A DNA stretch of 6,197 bases from Nanobdellota archaeon (GTDB taxonomy: Archaea > Nanobdellota > Nanobdellia > Woesearchaeales > GW2011-AR9): NCBI GenBank assembly GCA_018812355.1, contig JAHJDQ010000126.1, positions 1 to 6,197 on the forward strand. Reading direction: 5' to 3'. Below, in pieces: positions 1 through 4,522 of the stretch. Position 1 is the first letter of the stretch; every line of letters begins with the position of its first letter. Below the pieces are notes generated by a model, which saw only the letters and a program-made list of their open reading frames with translations, had not been told where the DNA came from and did not search any database. Position numbers and translations under genes: made by a program.

Positions 1-144
1 TTAATAAATTTTATTATTACCATTTTTAACGACGACAAAATAACATTTAAGCCTAAAAAGATTAAAAGAATAATCCTCAAAAAAACCAACACAGTATACA
101 AAAACCAATACTACAATATCAATTAGCCATGCCAAAAACGAAAG

Positions 145-155
145 CTATTTAAAGG
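145..155 (+). promoter_or_regulatory. possible TATA box upstream of an orphan hairpin
   Basis: The sequence ctatttaaagg resembles an archaeal TATA box. Transcription starting about 25 bases later (near 175) would give a short RNA of about 50 nucleotides ending at the hairpin and T tract at 197-225. There is no start codon near the predicted transcription start, so if it is real it drives a non-coding RNA. In such AT-rich DNA TATA-like strings occur often by chance, so this is weak. Confidence 0.2.
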
Positions 156-196
156 ATAAAAAAATCAATTTTGTTAGGGGTCGTGGTAGAACAAAA

Positions 197-225
197 GCAG
201 GGGTAGATGTACTATTCTGCTTTTT
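197..225 (+). terminator. hairpin followed by T5 tract (terminator-like)
   Basis: Bases 197-206 (gcaggggtag) can pair with 212-220 (ctattctgc) to form a nine-pair stem with two G-U pairs and one bulged G, closed by a five-base loop (atgta). Five T residues follow at once (221-225). This is the shape of an intrinsic terminator, and archaeal polymerase also stops at T tracts. No gene ends just upstream, so it may terminate a small RNA or read-through from the left. It is the most GC-rich patch of an otherwise gene-free 282-base stretch. Confidence 0.35.
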
Positions 226-242
226 AGATGAACAATTTGGAA

Positions 243-266
243 AATAAAATAAGCTAGTGTTAGCTT
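243..266 (+). promoter_or_regulatory. putative promoter with dyad operator of the 283 gene
   Basis: An A/T-rich box (aataaaat, about 243-250) is followed directly by a perfect six-base inverted repeat, AAGCTA-gtgt-TAGCTT (251-266). The ATG of the winged-helix gene lies at 283. If the box acts as the TATA element, transcription would start near 272 and the dyad would sit between box and start. That is a typical position for a repressor site. The gene encodes a winged-helix protein, so autoregulation is a reasonable guess but is not shown. The TATA assignment is weaker than for the other genes here. Confidence 0.35.
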
Positions 267-282
267 TAAAAAAATCATAAAT

Positions 283-729
283 ATGAAAAAAGAATTTAAC
301 AATCTTCGAGCCGCATTGGAAGAACATTTGCGTTCAATCAATGAGAACAGTTCAGAAATTCAAACCATGTTTGATTACTTACAAGAAACTGAACACAAAA
401 TAGATCGTTTAAATCAACGCCTCGATTTAATCCAATTACAACAAGAAACGGAAAAACTACCACTCACTTCTTTAACAGAATTAGAACGTAAAATATTTGT
501 TGTTCTTTATACTGAAGAAATTCCCCTTTCTTGTTACGAAATTGGCGTAAAAGCTAACTTACCGCTTGCTGTAGTTCAAGAATCAGTTTCTTCCTTATCT
601 AAAAAAAGTATCCCCTTAGTTCGTTCTTTTGTTAATAATCAAGTCTTTCTGAAGTTAGAACAAAAATTTAAGGAACGTCAAGCTAAAGAAAACTTAGTTA
701 ACTTGTCGTTACATGCTTTCATGAAATAG
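283..729 (+). CDS. coiled-coil and winged-helix DNA-binding protein
   Basis: The 148-residue protein has two parts. Residues about 4-58 are a charged, heptad-like helical region (LRAALEEHLRSINENSSEI onward) that should form a coiled coil and drive dimerisation. Residues about 63-126 look like a winged helix: helix 1 LTELERKIFVVLYTEE, helix 2 SCYEIGVKANL, recognition helix PLAVVQESVSSLSKK (94-108), then a strand-rich wing SIPLVRSFVNNQVFLKL. The tail is basic and helical (KFKERQAKENLVNL). No metal or ligand site is evident. The layout resembles MarR-like or TrmB-like archaeal regulators and small coiled-coil HTH proteins I associate with DPANN genomes, but I cannot name the family. It stands alone, with its own upstream dyad and a 185-base gap before the next gene. 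Role as a transcription regulator or chromatin-type DNA binder is inference; the DNA-binding fold is fairly secure. Confidence 0.75.
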   Translation: MKKEFNNLRAALEEHLRSINENSSEIQTMFDYLQETEHKIDRLNQRLDLIQLQQETEKLPLTSLTELERKIFVVLYTEEIPLSCYEIGVKANLPLAVVQESVSSLSKKSIPLVRSFVNNQVFLKLEQKFKERQAKENLVNLSLHAFMK

Positions 730-852
730 TCATCATTGACTAAATGATTTAAGCACAAATATTGTGATTAATTATTTAATATTACCAGACTAACAAATGG
801 TAATTTTGATTTTCGATTAAATATCACATAACATAAACATCAAATCTTTGAT
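727..852. repeat. cluster of four short dyads in the 730-914 gap
   Basis: Four short inverted repeats lie in this intergenic stretch: TAGTCA-tcat-TGACTA (727-742, overlapping the upstream stop codon), CACAA-ata-TTGTG (754-766), ATTACC with a 12-base spacer then GGTAAT (781-804), and ATCAAA-tc-TTTGAT (839-852). All arms are perfect, five or six bases long. The last lies about 33 bases upstream of the TATA box of the next gene, so it could bind an activator or repressor. High A/T content makes single short dyads common; the clustering is what is notable. Confidence 0.4.
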
Positions 853-884
853 TAAAAGTTTTGTCACTAGAATTATGATAAAAA

Positions 885-893
885 TTTATAAAT
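885..893 (+). promoter_or_regulatory. TATA box, leaderless promoter of the 915 gene
   Basis: The sequence tttataaat is centred 26 bases before the ATG at 915, the distance expected in archaea when transcription starts at or next to the start codon. An A-run (aaaa, 881-884) lies where the BRE is expected. No Shine-Dalgarno sequence precedes the ATG, which agrees with a leaderless transcript. Confidence 0.7.
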
Positions 894-914
894 AACTGAG
901 TTAATTTTGTTCTT

Positions 915-1328
915 ATGAACAGATTAGATAAATTAATATTAGAATTAGAAGATCGGGTTGATATGGCTTTGCCTACTGCAAAAAAGGCAGCAATAATTAG
1001 ACATGACGGCCTTATTGGATATTGTATAGATATCCATAACCTTAAGCGTGCTAAAGCCTCAGAATTATTCGAGAAACTTACAGAAAGTTTGGTTCAATTT
1101 AATATCCAACCTTATGTTTCCAACGTGGAAACTCCTTTGGGATTTAAGATTAAACGTAATGGCAGAGGTTGTTTAGCTACTGCTGAATATGTTGATCAAG
1201 TTTTTGGAATTGTTAATTTTAGAATTCTTCAGAATCAGAACACAACAGACATTGAAGTTCAATTGTACAACAACATATATTTAGTAAGTGCCAACCCCAG
1301 GTTGAAAGTTAAAAAAATGAAGGGTTAA
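915..1328 (+). CDS. hypothetical protein, 137 residues
   Basis: I do not recognise this protein. It is soluble-looking, with no signal peptide or membrane segment. It begins with an amphipathic helix (NRLDKLILELEDRVDM), has a probable strand (AAIIRHDGLIGYCIDI, residues about 25-40), a second helix (KASELFEKLTESLVQF, about 47-62), then alternating strands with a basic patch FKIKRNGRGC (77-86), and ends KVKKMKG. Two Cys residues occur (37, 86) but they do not form a CxxC motif. The alpha/beta pattern and basic character would allow nucleic-acid binding, but no known motif is visible. The start is supported by a TATA box at -26, and the stop is overlapped by a terminator-like hairpin, so it is probably transcribed alone. 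Its position between a winged-helix gene and a recombinase gene suggests it belongs to the same accessory module. Confidence 0.7.
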   Translation: MNRLDKLILELEDRVDMALPTAKKAAIIRHDGLIGYCIDIHNLKRAKASELFEKLTESLVQFNIQPYVSNVETPLGFKIKRNGRGCLATAEYVDQVFGIVNFRILQNQNTTDIEVQLYNNIYLVSANPRLKVKKMKG

Positions 1329-1360
1329 ACATTTACTCTTTAAAATAACCCAGCTTTTTT
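1322..1360 (+). terminator. terminator hairpin after the 915 gene
   Basis: GGGTTA (1322-1327, overlapping the stop codon) can pair with TAACCC (1346-1351), followed closely by six T residues (1355-1360). The loop is long (18 bases) but the arms are the only G/C-rich bases nearby. It is well placed to end the transcript of the upstream gene, leaving the recombinase gene on its own promoter. Confidence 0.5.
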
Positions 1361-1456
1361 AACAAAATATACCCTTCAACAATGATTTTAAGCGAAACGT
1401 AACACTTTATACAAAATATGACTAAATAAGCCATAAAAAACACCAAAAAAGTAACA

Positions 1457-1464
1457 TTTAAATA
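1457..1464 (+). promoter_or_regulatory. TATA box, leaderless promoter of the recombinase gene
   Basis: The box tttaaata is centred 26 bases before the ATG at 1487, preceded by gtaaca. There is no Shine-Dalgarno sequence before the ATG (tcttgcaag), consistent with a leaderless message. A similar gtaacactttata string occurs at about 1399-1411 and may be a second, weaker promoter. Confidence 0.65.
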
Positions 1465-1486
1465 ATCTATTACCTTTTCTTGCAAG

Positions 1487-2146
1487 ATGTCAAAAAAAGA
1501 AGTGGTTGATGAAGGAAAAGAAAATCAAAAACCAACAATAATCAGAAAAGGACATTCTCGCAGCCAGTTCCATTTGACAGAAGAACAAATTAAATTACTT
1601 ATCAAACATGCTGAAAAATTAAGAGACAAATTGATTATCAAATTATTTGCCTATTGCGGCTTAAGAAGATTTGAATTAGCAAAAATCAAAATTGAAGAAA
1701 TTAATTTCGAAACGCGTAAAATCCGTATTCTTGGCAAGAAGAACATCGATCGTCTTGCCACAATCTTCTCAGATCAATTAGTGGAAGATCTTAAGTTATA
1801 TCACCAATATGTCTTAAATAATCGCCCTAAAGGCTATCTATTCCCTGCAGTTTCCAGTTTAAATAACAATGGCCACATTACACCCACTCAAATTAACCGT
1901 ATTGTTGCCAAAGCCGGCCAAAGAGCACAGTTAAACAACCCCGTCCCTGAATTAAAAAACATTAATCCTCATATTTTACGACATAGTTGTGCCCGTATTT
2001 TAAAGGACAAAGGCCTTAGTTTAGAGGTTGTTCAGAAAGTTTTAGGCCATTTAAGCTATAAAACAACGATGGATTTGTACGGAACGAAGAGCATTACGGA
2101 AATGGACGAGGAATTGAAAGAAAAAATTGGCGATCTTTTCGGTTAA
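1487..2146 (+). CDS. compact tyrosine recombinase (XerA/integrase family)
   Basis: The protein catalyses site-specific DNA strand exchange through a 3'-phosphotyrosine intermediate. All six catalytic positions can be placed: Arg60 in GLRRFEL, Lys84 in ILGKKN, His162 and Arg165 in PHILRHS, His188 in LGHLS and Tyr198 in MDLYG. The Arg60-to-Lys84 spacing of 24 equals that in XerD. The catalytic domain spans about residues 30-219. What is missing is the N-terminal SAM-like core-binding domain: only about 30 polar, basic residues come before it. The whole protein is 219 residues, against about 280-300 for Xer proteins and typical integrases. The start is fixed by a TATA box at -26, so a missed upstream domain is unlikely. 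It could be a chromosomal recombinase for dimer resolution, a mobile-element integrase or an invertase. The small size and the accessory-looking neighbours favour an element integrase, but this is inference. Confidence 0.9.
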   Translation: MSKKEVVDEGKENQKPTIIRKGHSRSQFHLTEEQIKLLIKHAEKLRDKLIIKLFAYCGLRRFELAKIKIEEINFETRKIRILGKKNIDRLATIFSDQLVEDLKLYHQYVLNNRPKGYLFPAVSSLNNNGHITPTQINRIVAKAGQRAQLNNPVPELKNINPHILRHSCARILKDKGLSLEVVQKVLGHLSYKTTMDLYGTKSITEMDEELKEKIGDLFG

Positions 2147-2164
2147 TTTTTCTATTTATCTCTT
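2147..2164 (+). terminator. T-rich terminator after the recombinase gene
   Basis: The stop codon is followed directly by a pyrimidine tract with runs of T (tttttctatttatctctt). Archaeal polymerase terminates at such T-rich stretches without needing a hairpin. The next gene converges from the right, so a stop here is expected. Confidence 0.45.
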
Positions 2165-2171
2165 TATAAAT

Positions 2172-2294
2172 CATTTAAACATTGATTAAAACATCTTAGC
2201 ATTTAATTTATGATTAAAAAAGTGTATTTATAGAGTATACTAATAAAACAGAACAATTATAATCAAAAGTTGTGTAATTAAAACTTATAATCAA
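2172..2294. repeat. symmetric set of TTGATTA-type repeats downstream of the recombinase
   Basis: Four ten-base elements occur: ttgattaaaa at 2182-2191 and atgattaaaa at 2210-2219 on the plus strand, then ttgattataa read on the minus strand at 2257-2266 and 2285-2294. Within each pair the spacing is exactly 28 bases, and both inverted pairs share one centre, position 2238. The left pair belongs to a longer imperfect direct repeat (2172-2191 and 2200-2219, 16 of 20 matching). The outer inverted pair extends to CATTGATTA on both sides. Such nested symmetry next to an integrase gene could be a binding array for the recombinase or an accessory factor. The DNA is very AT-rich, so chance is possible. 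Confidence 0.4.
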
Positions 2295-2309
2295 TGATAA
2301 CAAGTCAAA

Positions 2310-2328
2310 TTAAAAGAAAATAAAAAAA
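2310..2328 (-). terminator. T-rich terminator of the PAC2 operon
   Basis: Read on the minus strand, the bases just after the stop codon of the 2610-2329 gene form a T-rich tract containing a run of seven T and further T runs. This would terminate the PAC2 and membrane-protein transcript in the convergent gap. Confidence 0.5.
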
Positions 2329-2610
2329 TTAGATGTATTTCTTAAATATCTCTTTTCTTTTTTTGTATAATCCTTTTGCTATAGCAAGTTTCATCATCCA
2401 CAAACCTGCTAATAGTATGGCAAGATCGACAATACGCTGATTTAAACTAAACAAATTAAAAAAATTAAGTAAAGTATAAACAACAAGAATCAATCCAAAC
2501 AAAAATAATAATTTTGGAAAATAATGATGCTTTTCAGGTATCTTAATTTCTGGTTTAACTTTCTTTGGTGTCTCAACTTTAACTTTACTTTCGACCATTT
2601 TATCCAACAT
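2329..2610 (-). CDS. small membrane protein with two transmembrane helices
   Basis: The 93-residue protein is not recognised by family. Residues 1-29 are polar and lysine-rich with prolines (KVETPKKVKPEIKIPEK). Two hydrophobic segments follow at about 31-53 (FPKLLFLFGLILVVYTLLNF) and 60-79 (IVDLAILLAGLWMMKLAIAK). The C-terminus is strongly basic (KGLYKKRKEIFKKYI). By the positive-inside rule both ends should be cytoplasmic, forming a hairpin in the membrane. It overlaps the end of the PAC2 gene by 11 bases; an alternative ATG at residue 5 (codon 2598-2596) would start one base after the PAC2 stop. Either way translation is probably coupled, and the two proteins may act together. Neither start has a clear Shine-Dalgarno sequence. 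Function is unknown. Confidence 0.75.
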   Translation of the reverse strand: MLDKMVESKVKVETPKKVKPEIKIPEKHHYFPKLLFLFGLILVVYTLLNFFNLFSLNQRIVDLAILLAGLWMMKLAIAKGLYKKRKEIFKKYI

Positions 2611-3304
2611 AACTTAGCTTCTTCTGATCATGCGTTTCTTCAGCTTGTTTTGTCTTCCCGATAATCGACTTCAGTTTTTGTTCAAACATAGCCGCTTGTT
2701 TAAGTAAAGGTTTAGGATCAACTTTTAAGCCTGTATAAGCATCTAACGCTTTAATTATCTCTGCTGCTGCCCGACTATCCGGCATGTTACTTTTCGCTTC
2801 CGCAAACAATGCTAAAATCGGCGTCTTTGTACTCTTCGCTAATAACGCTCCTGTTACACCAACTATAATCCCTTCCATTAATGGACTGGCAGACCCACCA
2901 AGTTTTTTTTGCACATGATTTTGGGTTGAATAGTAAAATACTCTTCCCGATCCCGGATTAGGAGAACCGACTCCTTCTAACGAAATGATTTGTTTCGCCC
3001 CTAATAGTTTGGCCATATCATCAATCTGCGACGCTAATTTCCATCCCTGATTCTTGCCAATATTAATTGCGTGAATCAAGACTAAATTATACTTTTTATT
3101 GTAATGAATTGAGATTGGTTCAATCACTTTATTTTGATGGATTGCAATCATCGCTGGCATGTCTTCCATTTCAATAATTCCTATTTTTTCCGTCTCTAAA
3201 TGTTCCAGTAAGAATTCAATCGCAATCGTGCCGATTAAACCAAATCCAGGAAAGCCTTCAATAATCGTTGGGTTTTTTGGTTTTTTTGTTAGAACTAATT
3301 TCAT
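2600..3304 (-). CDS. PAC2-family protein (proteasome assembly chaperone-like)
   Basis: The 234-residue protein belongs to the PAC2 family (archaeal PbaA/PbaB-like, COG2047-type). Known members bind 20S proteasome alpha subunits or act as ATP-independent assembly chaperones in the cytoplasm. Visible hallmarks are the N-terminal EGFPGFGLIG (residues 16-25), the central SLEGVGSPNPGSGRVFYY (108-125), VGVTGALL (148-155) and the C-terminal AEA...MPDSRAAAEIIKAL block (168-187). A helical, charged tail follows (205-230). The last residues are LSYVG: a Tyr is close to the end but does not form the penultimate-Tyr HbYX motif used to dock into the alpha ring, so proteasome binding is uncertain. The start is the ATG at 3304, set by a GGTGAT ribosome-binding site; a GTG nine bases upstream overlaps that site. 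It leads an operon with the two-helix membrane protein. PAC2 identity is secure; the exact partner is not. Confidence 0.88.
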   Translation of the reverse strand: MKLVLTKKPKNPTIIEGFPGFGLIGTIAIEFLLEHLETEKIGIIEMEDMPAMIAIHQNKVIEPISIHYNKKYNLVLIHAINIGKNQGWKLASQIDDMAKLLGAKQIISLEGVGSPNPGSGRVFYYSTQNHVQKKLGGSASPLMEGIIVGVTGALLAKSTKTPILALFAEAKSNMPDSRAAAEIIKALDAYTGLKVDPKPLLKQAAMFEQKLKSIIGKTKQAEETHDQKKLSYVG

Positions 3305-3308
3305 AAGT

Positions 3309-3315
3309 ATCACCT
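3309..3315 (-). promoter_or_regulatory. ribosome-binding site that fixes the PAC2 start
   Basis: On the minus strand the sequence aggtgat lies four bases before the ATG at 3304. It matches the archaeal anti-Shine-Dalgarno sequence well. It includes the GTG at 3313-3311, which rules that codon out as the start. Confidence 0.75.
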
Positions 3316-3350
3316 TTCTTTTTTTAATAGTTAAAAGAATAAATTATGGC

Positions 3351-3358
3351 TATTTAAG
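3351..3358 (-). promoter_or_regulatory. TATA box of the PAC2 operon
   Basis: On the minus strand cttaaata is preceded by aaaaa. Transcription would start about 25 bases on, near 3329, giving a leader of about 25 bases that carries the GGTGAT ribosome-binding site. This operon therefore has a leadered message, unlike most others in the window. Confidence 0.5.
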
Positions 3359-3386
3359 TTTTTCTGAATAATTAACCATTAGAACA

Positions 3387-3662
3387 TCACTCATCAAGAA
3401 AAGGTATACTCAGTTGGTTAGAAAGACTAACTTTTCTTAAAAGATTAATTTTCTCTTCTAAATCCTCCAATTTAGGATTAACTAAAAGAACTGCATGTTC
3501 ATCACCACACCAATAAGTTGGATAAGTTACTTTGTTGGTAAAATCATGAGCAATTGTTCTCGCTTTATCATCACTGTCAGCAGAAAAGGGGTGCTCAACA
3601 CCAATTCTTTCTCTTAGATTATCCTTACGACAACCGCTATAAGTTGCAACATAATTAGGCAT
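3387..3662 (-). CDS. hypothetical protein, 91 residues
   Basis: I do not recognise this protein. It is small, soluble and mildly acidic, with no membrane segment. It begins with a short probable strand (PNYVATYSG), followed by a conserved-looking stretch RERIGVEHPFSADSDDKA (17-34) that leads into a helix (DDKARTIAHDFTNK). Then comes an aromatic segment VTYPTYWCGDEHAVLLVNP (45-63) and a C-terminal helix (LEDLEEKINLLRKV). Cys11 and Cys52 and several His residues could bind metal, but no recognised motif is present. The layout suggests a small alpha/beta fold. The ATG at 3662 has a TATA-like element at -26 and no Shine-Dalgarno sequence, so it is probably leaderless. It is transcribed away from the rpo7 operon, with the two start codons about 100 bases apart. 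Being a real gene is likely; function is unknown. Confidence 0.65.
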   Translation of the reverse strand: MPNYVATYSGCRKDNLRERIGVEHPFSADSDDKARTIAHDFTNKVTYPTYWCGDEHAVLLVNPKLEDLEEKINLLRKVSLSNQLSIPFLDE

Positions 3663-3683
3663 CTCTCAAAAGTTTTGAACTTG

Positions 3684-3696
3684 ATTTAAAAATATA
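3684..3696 (-). promoter_or_regulatory. TATA region of the 3662-3387 gene
   Basis: On the minus strand the sequence tatatttttaaat lies about 22-34 bases before the ATG at 3662. Its TTTAAA core is centred close to -26, the archaeal distance for a leaderless start. It lies back to back with the rpo7 promoter, about 40 bases away. Confidence 0.5.
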
Positions 3697-3728
3697 TCCA
3701 TACTTCAAACTACTGTATGAACAAAACC

Positions 3729-3736
3729 TTTATAAA
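3729..3736 (+). promoter_or_regulatory. TATA box of the rpo7-spt4-rps24e-rps27ae operon
   Basis: The consensus-like tttataaa is centred 26-27 bases before the ATG at 3759. It lies downstream of another in-frame ATG at 3717, so a transcript from this promoter cannot include that earlier codon. This decides the start of rpo7. Confidence 0.75.
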
Positions 3737-3758
3737 GCAAAGCAAAAATTTAACTTCT

Positions 3759-4331
3759 ATGTTTTATCGAGTTAAAGTTACGGACCATATTCGCGTTCCT
3801 CCTAATATGTTTAACCGACCTGAGCAGGAAGCAGTCTTAGAGAACGTTAAATCTACTTATGAGAATTTTATCTCTAAAGAGCTTGGCTTTGTTGTTAATG
3901 TGATTGACGTTGGCAAAATTTCTGAAGGCGTTATTGTACCGGGAGATGGTGCTGGTTATTATGAAACTCAATTTGAATTACTTGTTTACAAACCAGAATT
4001 AAACGAATTAGTTTATGGAAAAATAAGAGATATTACTGATTTCGGTGCTTTCCTTGACTTAGGTGGAGCTGAAGGGATGGTGCACATCTCGCAAAGTATG
4101 GATGATTTTGTTTCTTTTAGTAAAGAAAAAGTTTTACAAGGGAAAAAAAGTAATCAAAGTTTAAAAGTTAACGATAAATGTCAAGCCCGTATCATTGCCG
4201 TCTCATATAAAGATATCAACCGTCCTAAGATTGGTTTAACCATGCGTCAGGAGGGTTTAGGAAAAATTGAATGGTTACAACAACAGCACGAAGAAAAAGC
4301 TGTTGCTCAAGAAGAAAAGAAGGAGAAATAA
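3759..4331 (+). CDS. rpoE: DNA-directed RNA polymerase subunit Rpo7 (RpoE', Rpb7 homologue)
   Basis: This is the archaeal RNA polymerase stalk subunit. With Rpo4 it forms the stalk that binds nascent RNA and helps open-complex formation and termination. The 190-residue protein starts MFYRVKVTDHIRVPP, matching the usual beginning of the family (MYxxxxVxDxVRVPP). Residues 1-80 form the tip domain (GFVVNVIDVGKISEGVIVPG). Residues about 84-165 form the S1 RNA-binding domain, with VYGKIRDITDFGAFLDL, the signature MVHISQSMDDFVSF and the end KIGLTMRQ. The tail (171-190) is Glu/Lys/Gln-rich. An in-frame ATG 42 bases upstream would add 14 residues, but it precedes the TATA box and the added residues (NKTFIKQSKNLTS) have no family counterpart. 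It is the first gene of a tight operon; spt4 follows after two bases. Confidence 0.96.
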   Translation: MFYRVKVTDHIRVPPNMFNRPEQEAVLENVKSTYENFISKELGFVVNVIDVGKISEGVIVPGDGAGYYETQFELLVYKPELNELVYGKIRDITDFGAFLDLGGAEGMVHISQSMDDFVSFSKEKVLQGKKSNQSLKVNDKCQARIIAVSYKDINRPKIGLTMRQEGLGKIEWLQQQHEEKAVAQEEKKEK

Positions 4332-4333
4332 AA

Positions 4334-4522
4334 ATGGCTAAGAAAAAAGCATGTAAAAAATGTAAATTATTTGTTGAGGGCGGTGAATGTCCTAACTGTA
4401 AAAGTAGTAACTTTACTACAAGCTGGCAAGGCAGATTGTATGTTAATGATGTTAGTGAATCAATGATTGCCGAAAAAATTAACATTAAAGTTAAAGGCGA
4501 GTATGCAATTAAGGTAAGATAA
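4334..4522 (+). CDS. spt4: transcription elongation factor Spt4 (RpoE'')
   Basis: Spt4 pairs with the NGN domain of Spt5 to make the clamp-bridging factor that keeps RNA polymerase processive. The 62-residue protein has the zinc site Cys7-x-x-Cys10 and Cys19-x-x-Cys22 (ACKKCKLFVEGGECPNCKSS), then the family's FTTSWQGRLYVNDVSESMIAEKI segment (residues 27-49) that makes the Spt5 interface, and a short C-terminal strand (GEYAIKVR). Length and motifs match archaeal Spt4. A Shine-Dalgarno sequence (aaggag) lies inside the end of rpo7, eight bases before the ATG. The gene lies two bases after rpo7 and its stop codon directly abuts the S24e start. Confidence 0.96.
   Translation: MAKKKACKKCKLFVEGGECPNCKSSNFTTSWQGRLYVNDVSESMIAEKINIKVKGEYAIKVR

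Noticed and set aside
1..135. A minus-strand frame with TTG start coding a 44-residue protein with a hydrophobic stretch (LIDIVVLVFVYCVGFF)
   Set aside because: No ATG, no TATA box at the right distance and no ribosome-binding site. The reverse strand of A-rich DNA easily gives Phe/Val/Leu-rich translations.
172..245. tRNA-like string (ggtcgtggtagaac resembles a D arm)
   Set aside because: No acceptor stem, no T arm with GTTCRA and no seven-base anticodon loop at the right spacing.
74..247. A 57-codon open stretch on the plus strand ending RGRGRTKAGVDVLFCFLDEQFGK
   Set aside because: It has no ATG, GTG or TTG start in frame and the ending is not recognisable. It could be the tail of a decayed gene but nothing else supports that.
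145..327. Minus-strand 60-codon frame overlapping the start of the 283 gene
   Set aside because: It overlaps the winged-helix gene and its promoter, and has low-complexity Phe/Ser/Lys composition typical of a shadow frame.
2600..2620. C-terminal HbYX proteasome-docking motif in the PAC2 protein
   Set aside because: The protein ends SYVG; the Tyr is third from the end, not second, so the motif is not met.
3159..3371. Plus-strand 70-codon frame
   Set aside because: It is the antisense of the PAC2 gene start and has no promoter or family similarity.
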